64,000 nucleotides of DNA, taken from NCBI GenBank assembly GCA_027559495.1, contig JAMXSV010000010.1, forward strand, positions 1,922,001 to 1,986,000. The letters are read 5' to 3'. Below the pieces are notes generated by a model. That model saw only the letters and a list, made by a program, of their open reading frames with translations. It did not search any database and was not told the DNA's origin. Each line of letters opens with the position of its first letter. The first letter of the stretch is position 1. Positions 35,502 to 46,649 of this stretch are shown in pieces. The position numbers and the translations under genes are program-made. This DNA comes from Aurifilum marmelostoma. Its lineage: Eukaryota; Ascomycota; Sordariomycetes; Diaporthales; Cryphonectriaceae.

Positions 35502-36520
35502 TTACAGCGCCTCCTCCTTGTGGATCTCAATACTTGGCGGCGCACCGACAAGCGTCTTGCACTGGGCGTAGATAACAAACTGACCGGCTACTAGGCCACA
35601 GGTCATGACGATGCGAGGCCCCAGCCCCGTGAACATTAGCCTCTTGGGCCCAAACTCGCGCGCCAGCGAGAACATCCTCCCTGTAGTGCTCTGGCTCTTG
35701 TCCCCCGCGCCCTTGTTGATGGCAGACAGCAGGGTGTCAGCCGGGTGCGACAGGACGGCGGCGGCGACACCGGCGACCAGGCCAGAGGTGAGCTCGACGC
35801 CCGTCTGCTGGAGCTGGGTGAGCGACGCCTTCTTCTCGGGGCCCATGGCGCGGTAGATCATCTCGTTGGCGGCCTCGTGCACGGAGAACTGTCCTACGGC
35901 GTATGGCACCTGTTTGAACAGCAGAGGCACAAAGCCAGAGTAGAAGCCCCGGAAGCCCTCCTCCCGGGCCATGCGCATGAAACCTGTGGCCAGGCCACCC
36001 GCGTAGCCGCGCTGCGATACCAGGCGGATGCGGGTTGCCTCGAGTGGGCACAGCGCGATGTCGGCAAAGAACTCGGCCGTGGCGCTGGCGCTCAGGTAGA
36101 TGGCCGTCCGGTGTTGTGTGGCTGCCTCTGTCGACCCGGTCATGCTGATGAACTGCTTCTTGAAGAACTCGTAGCCGGCAAACTTGCCGCCGCCCTGTAC
36201 CAGGTAGCCCACGGCCGTCGGGCCGAACCCTGTCAGGAGGGCAGACGCACCCTCCTTGGCCACGATTGTGCGGCCTGCCTTGATCATGTTGAGACCCTTC
36301 ATGGCGTCATCAACCTGTATCCTGGTCTTGACGACGTCGATTGGTGTGGCAGCCTGCGATTGCTCTCTGTCAGTGTCGTGCGGCGCAGCATAACAGTCAA
36401 TGTCCCCGAGGTCGAGAGAGCACCTACGCCATGCGTGAGTGTTGCGGCGAGAGCGCCGGCTCCAAAGAACTTGACGTAGTCTGCGGGCCCGTAGTTGGGC
36501 AGGCCGTTTTCTTTCGACAT
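35502..36520 (-). CDS. MIR1: Mitochondrial phosphate carrier
   Basis: Exons 36520-36428 and 36353-35502 give 314 residues, the normal length. The protein imports phosphate with protons (or in exchange for hydroxide) across the inner mitochondrial membrane for ATP synthesis. The three repeats of the mitochondrial carrier family are visible through their signature sequences: PIDVVKTRIQ, PLEATRIRLV and PADTLLSAIN. The last lacks the usual basic residue after the acidic one, as is normal for phosphate carriers. The intron interrupts the first signature just after LTHG and is in phase 0. The N-terminus MSKENGLPNYGPADYVKFF has no cleavable presequence. Whether it matches yeast Mir1 or Pic2 more closely cannot be settled by eye. 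Confidence 0.93.
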
Positions 36521-37967
36521 TTTGAAGAAGGGTTGTCAAGATGTCGTTGACACGAGTGTGTGGGTATCGTGGATTGTCGCAGATGATGCAGCCCCAACAG
36601 AGTGAATGTCCAGTATCCAACTCCGAGTGAGATAGGAGGGCGTGTCTATCAGTAAGCTCCTGGTTTTGTTTTTTCCTTTTCTTTTCCCCTTTTCCTTTCT
36701 CTTTTTCTTCCCTCTTCCTTCTATTGGCGTTCTATGTCTTGCGACTCGAAACGAATATTATCAAAAGGGACAGTCGAGATGGGTGACGATGGAGTGGAGA
36801 GTGGTCTATCCTAGTCTATGCGAGCAGATGCAGGACTGTCTTCTTTTCGGACCGCCAGGTTGTGACATGGAAACCAGCCGCACACAAATAATCCCCAAGA
36901 CAAGAAGCGATATTGGACCATTATGTAGGAACCAGCCTCGTATCTCGCGCAAAAGCTCGTCAACCGATGAGGTCAGGTCCAGTCCGATTCCTGCTGCTGG
37001 GCAGGCACGACTCTACCGCTACTGTAGCACTACGCCAGCCCCGGTGACGTCAGCAGCCTTCTGGGTGCCTGTAAGCTCTGAAATCACTGCAGACGCGTCC
37101 CGTGTACCCGCGGAAGGTCCGGATCGCCCTTCACCGCGAGGGCGAGGCCCACCTTTTCTGTTTTGTGCCGGCCTCGCCGCCGAGGAGGACGGACATATTG
37201 TGATGCTAAAGGGTGAGTAAAAAAGATGGACAGTCTCCCGTTTCTCTTTTGAACGGGTTCCCGGGCAGTTCACCTCGCACGCTTTCGTGCACCTGGTCGC
37301 CCAGCTCCCGAGGTCCTGATGTGTCTCTTCCATCGTCATCATCGTCATCATATCTTGATCCTCATCGTGATCCTCATTATCGGCTTCTCCGTGCCCTTTT
37401 TTTTTTTTTTTGAATTGTCACCTCGAAGTATTCTCGGCTATGCCTTTGTATACTCTGAACTGCAATGCTGAATGTTGTGGTCCAGCAGTTCATGAGTAGT
37501 CAAGCGGAAACCAAACAGCAATTGAGTGGAGACTTTAAAGGCGACATGATCCGGTCGATCATTCTCAAGGAGACAATAAGAAATGGAAAACACTTTGCAG
37601 GCCATTTTCCTACTTGCTAATAAAAAATATTACTGGGGAAGGAAGTGCTTCAGTATTTTTGAACTTGCTTCAGTTTTTCTATGGAGAGACAAGGTCAGCT
37701 CCGTCAGGTCTGAGAATGTCGTCTGCTGACTATCAAAGGAGAAGAAACTGGTCACTTGCAAGTTTATATCGTTTTCTTGTTACATGGGGTATCATTGAAT
37801 CTCTTTGTTGTACAGAAATATTACCATCAGAACGCTTTGCTCCTTAATGACCTTTCACGACGCCGCCCCATGAATTATTATTCTTGCTCCTCTCTACTAT
37901 ATTACATATCACCAATATGAGCTTCCAAGGTTGGCTCAGTCTTGAGACTCATCCATCGTACATCTGA
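36521..37967. other. Intergenic, 1.45 kb
   Basis: This contains a pyrimidine tract at 36660-36725 and a T15 run near 37398-37412. The part from 37440 to 37960 is AT-richer. I see no gene. Confidence 0.5.
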
Positions 37968-38937
37968 TCACATCATAAAAGGACACTTGCCGGTATCATA
38001 GTGCCTGCTCAAGCAATCCCGCATCAGCTTCTCCGTCACGACCAAGAGATGGATAAGTAGACCAGAAGAAAAAAACCACATCAGGGCGACTCACATACAA
38101 GGCTTCTGCGGAAAGTGTAATGTCGCCATTCACAGTCCCCTTCAGCTCCACCTCCACGTTCAGGTGCATGTCCAGCCGCACGGCGAACCCCTTCTCGCTT
38201 CCGTGCCAGTGCGCCTCGTCGCGCCGGAACGTCTGCCAGTGGTCCCGCATGCCCAGGTCCCGCGCCCCGTCCAGCGTCTTCCAGCTGGCCGGCTTAAGGC
38301 TCCTGTCTCTGGGGCCGTACCTGTCGCGCCTGTCCACCATCTTCCACTGCGCGTTGGACGGCAGGCCGTGGAGGGCATTGAAGCGCTCCGTCGGTTTTTG
38401 AGATCGAGGGGCCTGGTCTTCAACCTCGTCCTCCTGGGGATACTCGGTGCGGGTGTCGGCCTGAGACTGTCGCCAGATGGCAGGCTTTGGCAGGCCAGGC
38501 CCGTCGTCTCGGGGCGTGGCAGGGCTCTCCGGTTCTGTGGCCGTGGACGGCGTGTCGGGCCTCTCGCTGCCGCTGTCGCCAGGGCTGAACCCGGCCGTGA
38601 TGGCCGTCTCGAGCTCAGGGCTGGCCCCGAAGTACCCGCCGTCGACCCCCGCCGCCGCAGGGCGCTGTGCACTCAGCGCCCTCGTCTCGAGGGGCGGGAG
38701 GTCCAGGGGCGTCCTCGGGGTCCTGGGCATGGGCAGGGCAGGGGTCTTTGGCGTGCGCGGCACCGGCGGCAGCGGCGAGACGGGGCCGGCGGTCTGGATG
38801 TAGGCGATCTGGTCCGGAGGCAGGGACCGGTCGACCGGCACGGGGATCCAGTTGAACTCGGGCTTCCACAGCCGCCGGACCGACTCGAACGCCTCCTTGG
38901 GGACCCATACTGTCGTCTTTCCATTCTGTGCTTCCAT
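37968..38937 (-). CDS. Unrecognised Pro-rich protein, probably two exons
   Basis: The start is taken at 38937 (MEAQNGKTTVWVPKEAF). The open frame continues upstream but then translates a G-run into prolines, which looks artificial. The first exon (38937-38095) has an N-terminal block (WVPKEAFESVRRLWKPEF), a long Pro/Thr/Ser-rich middle with many TP sites, and a basic, Trp-rich C-terminal block (HWQTFRRDEAHWHGSEKGF and VEVELKGTVNGDITLSAEAL). I prefer a 62-nt intron (donor GTGAGT at 38094, acceptor ending 38031) leading to a last exon 38030-37968 coding KLMRDCLSRHYDTGKCP, for 301 residues. Without splicing the frame ends at 37996 with 313 residues and a less protein-like tail. I do not recognise the family. 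Confidence 0.65.
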
Positions 38938-41034
38938 TACAAGCGAGGGGACATTGCCGAGGGGGGGGGGGGGAAGAGGAATTAGAGGAATCGGCTCGGT
39001 CAATAAGAAGAGTTGCAAAAAAGGAAAGGAAAGAATGGAAGCGATCGACTGTTCGGGAAAGCGGTTTTGGTCGGGAGAGGGCGAGAGAAAAAGCTGGAGG
39101 AGCTGTTATCGAGGCATTGAGGGCTCTGGCTTCTGCTGAGCGCCAGGCTCAGGGAACGAGATTTTATCAAGAGAGAAGCCTCGCTGCTAGTCGGTCGGGT
39201 CAGAACCAAGGAAAACTGGCTGGAGGCACATCGTCAGTGGCAATGACGTTTTTTTTGGGGGGGGGAGAACGAGCGTTTATCTGGGCTCGAGTATAGGATC
39301 CATTGCTAAGGGCTCATGACAGGCGAATGGCATCATTTTCGCTCTAGAGCCCCCCGGAGCAAGCAGTGGTTGAGAGCGGAGGAGGGGGGAAAGAACAAAA
39401 AAGACGTGGGCTTACTCGTGTTCAAGCAGGATACCGTGAGCGATCTACAGGCTGATCACCCTGGGCAGGCCGGGGTTGTATCCAGATTCTGCTTCTCAGC
39501 GCGGCCATGCAGCCGCCACCGGACAAAAATAGTACCAGCAATTAATTGTACAGCTATAGAGAGAGCAGGAAAGAAAAAGAAGAAAGAGAGAAGAGAGAAG
39601 GGAGAGAAAATTAGGGGATCGCGAGGTCTTGGGCTGAAAAGGCTCTGTGCTCAATATTATAATTAAGGCGAAGACTGACTTGTTTTTTTTTTTTTTTGTT
39701 TTCTTTTCTTGCGACATGGCAGAAGTCGGAATGCTGAAGCTTTCGCGGTGCCATCAGGCCATGTGTACCATCTGGCACCGTCCGGGTTTCATGTCGCAAG
39801 TTGTCGCACTACCAAAAACCTAAAGCCAGACAGTATTATTCTGTAGTCGAGGACAACCATCTCACGATAACTTCTTAACATTGCAAGCCATGAGGATCCC
39901 TGAAGAACTACCCCGTGTTTCTGCCATCGTCCGTTGTGCCGCCGTATTTAGCTACTGGTGGTCCGCTGCGCACACAGAGTCTTGAGACTGGTCTAGAACC
40001 TCTGGCCGAAAAGCAGTACACTACAGCGTATTTCTCTCTTCCGATGCTCTGCCAAGGTGGTGCCCACGCAGGCAGACGATCCCGTAACGGCATGTATTCG
40101 ACCTCGTCTCATCTTCACAGTTTCTTGGGCGCCCACACTTTGCAATCCCGAGTTTCTCATTCTCATTCGGTGGCAGTTACAATTAGGTTGGTAAGAATTG
40201 ATGGCCACTGTCGACCACGGGAATAGGCCAATAATAGAGTTTGCCGTCCTGGCTAATCTGTACACAGCTGGGCGTTTGAGCTTGTTTGAGCTTACAATTG
40301 GGATATTAATATTCACCCGGGAGCGCCAGACTTGGCCTTTCAATTCTGTTTGCGAGGGTTACTATTTCAATATTCTCATCATGATCTTGAGACGAACTTT
40401 GGAGAAATCGTAATTCCCTATCGCAAAGGAATCATAACTCCATCGTACCTCAAAATCAAAGAATGGGCTCATGATAGTCGGCAGCACTGATTTGGAGCCT
40501 TAGCCCATGATCAACACAGGGTTCATTCCGCGCCAGCACCTTGTGACCGTACTCAGGGCCTCTTCATCTTCCCTCTAATCTCAGCTTGTTCATGCCTACT
40601 GCTTGAAGGCATCACTGACGACCACCAAACTCCGCGAATTTCTCCGGCAGCTAAACCACAACAAGGCCCAACTTTACCACAACAGACCGTGTTCCGATGA
40701 TGACATGAGAAGCCTGGAATTACGGAACACTCTGGAAATAAAATTTAATTGGTTCCCTGACACCATCTTTTGGCAGGATACCACCATATGTCTCAAAAAG
40801 GTAACCAAGTCATCAGATACTCTCTATGCGGAGGATAGAAGTATAATGCATACAACACATGTGTATATTGGGATGAACCGTCGAAAAAGGGCGGGACTAT
40901 TTAGACGAGATAGTCCCCGTAGATCGTCATCTGGCTACATATAGATTCGTGGGACAAATAATATTTCTCAAAAGCTGCAGATCAAAGCCCAGACTTGACC
41001 ATACATAACTCTCTCTCCACACCCTCCCTCGAAA
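38938..41034. other. Intergenic, 2.1 kb
   Basis: I see no gene. There are G-runs near 38960 and 39255, A/G-rich tracts near 39560-39620 and a T15 run near 39682-39696. The stretch 40200-41000 is AT-richer. A TA-rich motif near 40938 lies about 97 bases before the next gene. Confidence 0.5.
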
Positions 41035-41689
41035 ATGCTTGCCACATACCTTGTCAGCCTGCTCACGCTGGGCAGCATGGCCCTCGCTATGCCTCAGTCC
41101 CCAGCCTCACCTCTCTCCAAGCGAAGCGTCACTTGTCTCACCGTTGGCGCCACAGCCACAGCGACCTGGACAAACGCCGAGGGCCAGACCTGTACCTTTA
41201 AAGGCGTCGTTGGCAGCAACTATGGCGAAAATGCCTCGGGTGGCGAGTACGTGATGACGTGGGAGCTGCACTGGCCCGAGAGGAGAACGACAGCTGACCT
41301 CTTCACCGCGATGGATCTATAGTTATGCCTGCAACGGGAGGTGCGGCAGTGCTTGTGACGGCGCCGCCATAGGCAACGTATACACGCAGGACTGCTTTAC
41401 ACATGATATATGCTCGTACTTTGAGCTGTCCACAGATGGAGCCTCGTGAGTCTCTTCTCTCCCCCCTCTTTCGTAGTGAAAGCAGCAGCCAGAAAGAGAC
41501 CATCTCCTGGCCGCAGTGTGTCTTTTGGTTTCAAATAACTGAACACCTTTCTATCCTAGTGATCCGAATTGCGGTGCGGCGTACGAGGCCGCGGAAGACG
41601 ATTTACTGTTGGGATATGTCGACGGGTGCTCTCAGACTAATCCGGACAACCCTGTTGCTCCCCCTACCACCTCGCCCGTCTGCAGCTAG
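41035..41689 (+). CDS. Small secreted phospholipase-A2-like (DUF8213-type) protein
   Basis: Exons 41035-41258, 41323-41445 and 41560-41689 give 158 residues. Residues 1-18 form a signal peptide (MLATYLVSLLTLGSMALA), followed by a KR site (about 29-30) that a Kex2 protease could cut. The second exon contains CNGRCGSACDGAAIGNVYTQ and then CFTHDIC, the His-Asp arrangement of secreted phospholipase A2; the third adds DPNCGAAYEAAEDDL. Eight or more cysteines suggest several disulfide bonds. Fungal relatives are abundant small secreted proteins, mostly of unknown function. The calcium-loop Gly-rich motif of true PLA2 is not obvious, so enzymatic activity is uncertain. The first intron uses a weak donor (GTGGGA), chosen because only it keeps phase with the acceptor after CTGAC. 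Confidence 0.82.
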
Positions 41690-41945
41690 GTGACGCTTGT
41701 CTCAAACCAAATGCAGACGGAGTAGGAGCAGGTTATCCTAGGCTTTGCCTAGCTACCAGATCTCTGTGGAATCCATGGTTTAAGAGGAGCACAGATGCAT
41801 GATATCCATTCATTTACCGCCGCTAAGGAGGAATCTGGTGACTCCTTCACAATTCGACACTTTATAGATTCATTACTCAATCTGTTTTCAACCAAGAGAT
41901 GCTGCCGGCTTATACGTCCATCCATCCTCACAAGTTCAGCCGGGA

Positions 41946-42413
41946 TTACTCCGGCACCTTCCATCCTCCATTGTCCTCAGGCAAGATCCTATACAACAGC
42001 CTGTCTATCCTCAACATAACCAGCATCCCCAGCAGCAAATGTACAAGCCAGATAGCCCACGCGCTGTCCCAGTAGAACAGCCCCGGCATACCAAATCCCA
42101 TCGTCTAAGCCTCCTGGACGAACGGCCGAAAATCCTACTCGTACCTCTGAAGCGCAGCATCAACACCGCCTACGCCGCGCTCGGCAAGCTCGCCAGCCAG
42201 CACGTAGCACCCGACAAGCGCCGCCGTCGTCCCCATCCCCGTGTTGGGACTGGGACAGTAATTATGCCGCGTCGCCAATCAGCACCACACGCCCCTTGTG
42301 CCACCTGTCCAGCTTGATCTGCCCAGAATAGTATGCATAAAAATCGTTCCCTTCTCTTGAGGCCATCCAGGATCCTCTCCACCCGCCAGCCCGCGCCCCT
42401 AAAGTGATGAGGA
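41946..42413 (-). pseudogene. Relic of a FAD-dependent monooxygenase (C-terminal part)
   Basis: Reading the minus strand with several frame changes recovers the C-terminal third of a class A flavoprotein monooxygenase. In order: GAGWRVERILDGLK, then in another frame DFYAYYSGQIKLDRW and KGRVVLIGDAA (the GD motif that contacts FAD ribityl), then YCPSPNTGMGTTAALVG, VLAGELAERG and a hydrophobic tail FYWDSAWAIWLVHLLLG. A TAA follows GDAA together with a frame change, another frame change lies after GLK, and two TAG codons interrupt the tail. The N-terminal dinucleotide-binding half is missing. It is therefore a decayed copy. The TAG codons sit where Gln would be plausible, which would fit C-to-T changes of the kind made by repeat-induced point mutation, but this is inference. 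Confidence 0.8.
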
Positions 42414-43110
42414 CTCTGACTGGCATTGTGTGGGTTGATGTTTGTGGACGTGTGAGGTAAGAGGGTTGAGATGTGATATATTCAAGGTTGCTGATATGTA
42501 ATTACTTGCTTCATTGGCAGGATGGTGGATGATTGGGGACCTTGACATCGAGAAGCTCTCTGCTTCTTGAAAGACACCGCGGAAGTGAATTTGTATGTTC
42601 GTTCAACTCGATATCTTGCCGTCGAAGAAATGAATGTGGACACGGTGTTAATATTGTATGGTATGTCTTGGGATGGGTGTGCTGCAGATGAAAGACTGGG
42701 GTGGGATCGAGGATGCGACGGGCAGCCTTGCCAGCCCCGAGCAGATGCATACGGAAACTTCAATTCTGACCTCGGAGAGTGTACACTTGGTCTCTGGTTT
42801 ATGAACAAGAGTGTCGTGGACGTTGGCCGATCATTGTGGTCGTCTAGTAATTGACGAAGGCTATCGGTTAATAGTTGTCACTGAACAAGGTCTGCACATG
42901 ATGCATCAACAGAATGTCATATTGCGAAGTGATAGCCACTCTGTCGTCTCTTCGGAAGCCATCAAACATCACTTCTTAGGCATGTGACCACCACCAAAAA
43001 TCAAATGATGGCCCCTGTGGCTACAAAGCCTTCCCCGACCCCTCACAGCAGGGACAAGCCCACTCCCCACCACCACCGACAACAATGATGTCCAATTACC
43101 TCGGCCGAAA
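42414..43110. other. Intergenic, about 700 bases
   Basis: I find no upstream half of the monooxygenase relic here and no other gene. Confidence 0.5.
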
Positions 43111-43849
43111 TCAGCCACCACCTGCAGTACGTGTCGGTGTCTCGGTCGGCACACTGGTCACCGTCGGCGCCGTCGCGGTCTCTCTCGTGGTATAGTTGAT
43201 GTCGCCCCAGAGGTTGATGGGCGGGGCAGAAGGCGTGCCGTTGTACCCGTTCAGCCCGTCATAGACAATGACCGACATGACGACCTGGTTGATGCCGCAG
43301 GTGAAGGATCCCGCTGCGCCGGTGATGTTGTCTCTGGAAGTGCCGAGGGCCTCTACAACCACGGAGACGACATCGTCATTGCCGATCCTGGACAATAAAA
43401 TCAGCGCTGAGAGCGGCTTGGGGACAGAAGAAAGACATGATCAGACGCCATCTTCCAAGAGCAACAACATACACAGCGTAGTCTCTAGGCCCGGGAGGAC
43501 CACCAGGGCTCACCCTCGCCACGGCAAAAACACAGCTCTGGAACCCCGTGATCGGCGCATAGTCGTCATCGTCAAATCCCCAGACCTCGTAGTAGCCGTG
43601 GTTGAAGCGGACGTTCTGCAGGACCTTGTGGCAGTCTCTGACGGAGACGGAGGCGGTGGTGATGTTGAGGGGCTCGAGGGTCCACACGGCGTCGGTGCAG
43701 TTGCGGACCGAGTCGATGAGCTTGACGTGCTCCGAGTAGGTGCGCTTGGGGAGGAACTCGGACTGGTTGACGTGGCGGGCTTGCGGGGTGGCGGTGGAGG
43801 AGGAGAGGAGATTGCAGTACAGCAGGAAGAGGGAGATGAGGATATCCAT
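43111..43849 (-). CDS. Small secreted protein of unknown function
   Basis: Exons 43849-43473 and 43387-43111 give 217 residues. The start is set at 43849 because it opens directly on a signal peptide (MDILISLFLLYCNLLSSSTA). The frame is also open further upstream but without such a segment. The mature part has scattered cysteines (SVRNCTDAVW, VRDCHKVLQNV, FQSCVFAVARV, FTCGINQVV), several Asn-glycosylation sites and a Thr/Pro-rich tail ending TPTRTAGGG. I do not recognise the family; the spaced cysteines and size are those of a secreted surface or effector-like protein. The intron (donor GTATGT, acceptor CCAG) joins in phase. The 3' end may hide another intron, since the stop follows a GGTGGTGG stretch. 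Confidence 0.7.
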
Positions 43850-44752
43850 GGTGGTGGATGAGAATGTGGTCAAGGTGATTTCGGAACCTGGCAGAGGTCT
43901 TGATCCTGACAAGACGAGGGAGAATACGATGGACTCTCTGCTGAAAGATGGGTGCTGGGAATGCCACCGGTGAAGTCTCTGAAGGGGAAACGGGACACAC
44001 AAACAAATAAGTGTGGGCAAGACAAGAGCAGTAATCCGTTTTTCTTATTGGCAAGGGCTGGGAGGCAACAAGCTGTTTGCTCACGAGTGGGACCACTGAG
44101 ACGAGAACCAACGGCAGTCACAGATGAATGTGATACGAGGGACTTGCTGTCACTGGTTTTAAGGGGGTTACTATAGAGGAATAGACGGTGGCACTGGTCT
44201 TCGTGTTACGAGGGCCATGTGGTATTGTGATACAGACAAACCAGGTCTGGATATGAGAAGGGTGCTGCTGAATGGATTCAACCATGACTGCCCCTGGTCC
44301 ATTGTATCTCGACGGGTTATTTTCTAGAAGATGGTGGTGGGCGTTTATATAAATTACTCTGGCCAATCAAGCCTAACACAACTGAGAAAATTATGCGAGC
44401 TTGAAGACGGGCATGAAGGCAGCCGTGGCAGCTCAGGTCAGTCAAACTGGGGTATTAAACGGTCCCCATCCAACGGGATACAGCTGTACCAACCCGAGCA
44501 AGATCACCTTATTATATGACACCAAGACGGAGAATAACAGCCTCGTGGATCACAAACAACCATAACAATATTACAAAGATACGGCCCAAATGTAGAACAA
44601 ACTCACAGAAAGCGTAAAGTCATATATTCGTGAATAATTACAGAGACGCAAAACACCCTTCAATATAATCACCATTCCCAAGCAACACACAAAAAGTACA
44701 CCCTACATCCCTTTCCTTTCCCCTCTGATCTCTTCCACACCCCCCCCCCCCT
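43850..44752. other. Intergenic, 900 bases
   Basis: This is the promoter of the minus-strand secreted-protein gene and the 3' flank of the esterase, with a C11-type run at about 44740-44750. I see no gene. Confidence 0.5.
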
Positions 44753-45953
44753 TCATCCACCCTCCACAAACCTCCCAATCCTGCGAGCCACCTCCGCCGC
44801 ACTCTCCTCCCAACCAGTGGCAGCCCCCGCCAGCAGTGTATCATGCGGCGCCCCCCCCTCCCTCCACGCTCACCTCGAACCGCCACCCGTCATCCACAGC
44901 CCCGGCCTCCCTCATCTCCGCCGCCCACCTGGCACAGTCCACGCTCAGGATCTCTCCGTCCCCCCAGCTGGCGAACACAGGCACGCGGGTGACAAACGGG
45001 TGGCCCAGCGGATCCACCCACTCACTGATCTCCTCCTGCCCCTGCTCGCTCCCGCCGGCAGCCTGCGTGATGTAGGCATCGACACCCCACAGCAGGAAAC
45101 ACCGCGGCACATAGTCCGTCCGCATGAGCCCCCACTTCTCATGGTCCGTATACGCCGCAGCAGACGGGTTCACCCAGGGGCTCAGGAGCACCACCGCCCC
45201 GGGCAGAGGCAGCCCGGCCGCGGCGCCGAACCTCTCCAGGTACCGCAGCAGGGCCAGGGCCAGGTTCCCGCCGGCGCTGTCGCCGGACACGGTGATGCGG
45301 GAGGGCGGCAGGTCCAGCGTCCGGAGCAGGTACAGGTACGCGGTGAGGCAGTCCTGCAGGGCGGCGGGGAAGGGGTCGCGGCCCCCGTAGCCGGCGAGGC
45401 GGTACTGCGGCATGAGGACGGCGTCGAAGCCTGCGTGGCGGGCGAGGGTGGTGCCCAGGAACCCCGTGGTGGCCTGGCGGCCGTCGCCGATGACGAAGGC
45501 GCCGCCGTGGAGGTGGAGGGCGACCTTGGTCCAGGCGCGGACGTCGTCTGGGGTCCTGGGGGCGGCGGATTGGGTGCCGTGATACCAGGTGCCGCCTATG
45601 ACGGCGGGGAGGATCGTGGTGCTGGCGAGCGGGCCGGCGTAGAGCTGTGGCTGTTCATGGGATGCGGGCGGGGTGATGGTGGTCCAGCGGGATCCCTCCT
45701 TGCCCGGTGCGAGGGAGAGGGGCTGGGTGATGCCCAGGGTGGACTCTGTGGTGACTAGGTTGTTGGCGAGGTTGCGGGTGAGGGTCTGTTTGAAGGTCCA
45801 TGTCGGGGACGGGCGGAGGGCGGGGATGAGGGCCTTGACGAGCCAGAAGGGGAGGCGGAGGAGGACAGTGGCGAGGCGGTAGAGTTTGTAGATTGTGGAC
45901 AAGGGCTGGTAGGCCAGAAGGGGATGGGAGAGGATGGAAGGAGAGTGTGCCAT
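44753..45953 (-). CDS. HSL-family (alpha/beta hydrolase fold 3) esterase, frame broken at a G run
   Basis: The protein starts at 45953 with a hydrophobic N-terminal segment (residues about 20-45), possibly a membrane anchor. The hydrolase core carries the oxyanion motif HLHGGAF, the nucleophile motif GDSAGG with its catalytic Ser, and PVFASWGDGEIL in the region of the catalytic Asp. As written, the frame ends at 44841, just before the catalytic His. Shifting by one base at the G8 run (plus-strand C8 at 44851-44858) continues into APHDTLLAGAATGWEESAAE, which supplies that His, and ends at the stop at 44753, about 399 residues. This strongly suggests one extra base in the run. Substrate is unknown; the family hydrolyses short-chain esters and, in fungi, secondary-metabolite esters. 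Confidence 0.88.
44851..44858. other. C8 run at frameshift site, esterase gene
   Basis: This homopolymer separates the esterase body from the segment carrying the catalytic His, which lies in another frame directly after it. Confidence 0.8.
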
Positions 45954-46649
45954 TATTTGGGGTGAAGTATGTGATGATATCTATTTTACAGTACTCTCTT
46001 ATTGTCTCTCTGCATGTGTGAGTCTCACAGAGTAATGGGAAGATATCTAGAGTCCCTGGAGGATTAACCGACTGCTGTATAGACGAGGGAAACGTCGAGT
46101 ATGTAATTCAAAAGATACACATGCTGTAGCAAGAGAGAAACGCTGGACGGTGGTGTCCTCTCAGCCCCCTCCCCCCCCCCCCCCCTCCCCCCCCCCTCTC
46201 TCCAGCCTCATGGCGGGAAGTATAATGAACCCCGCACAAATTCCATCCTCCCTTTCCCCAAAACATGCAGCACGATGTACTCACCCCTGTCTCCTAGCAC
46301 CCAAACTTACCGTACTTTCGGATGGAGGGTTACATTCTGGGACGCAGTGTGTGACCCGGTCGGATGAAGTGTCATACTCCAAGGATCTCTCGTATTGATT
46401 TCATTACTTTAACCTTTACCACAACTTTGATAGTGGCCTCTCGAGGTGATCACCTGTCCAACTAAAACAAAAAGTAACTCTTAAGGCTTCTTGTCTCTAT
46501 TCATAAAGGTATCATATAGGGACCCATCTCGTTAATCACGTCCATAATGATGAACGATGATTGTGAGTGAGTGAGTAGACGAAGCACTCTATCCAAAGTC
46601 CAGCCCCCTTCCAAACGCCGTCCAGATGCCCGATGCTAATGCCAATAAT
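45954..46649. other. Intergenic with long C-rich tract
   Basis: A nearly pure C tract broken by a few T lies at 46165-46199, between the 5' end of the esterase gene and the 3' end of the next minus-strand gene. I see no gene. Confidence 0.6.

Noticed and set aside
40603..40944. 113-codon frame before the PLA2-like gene
   Set aside because: AT-rich, no signal peptide, no motif, and it lies where the promoter of the next gene is expected.
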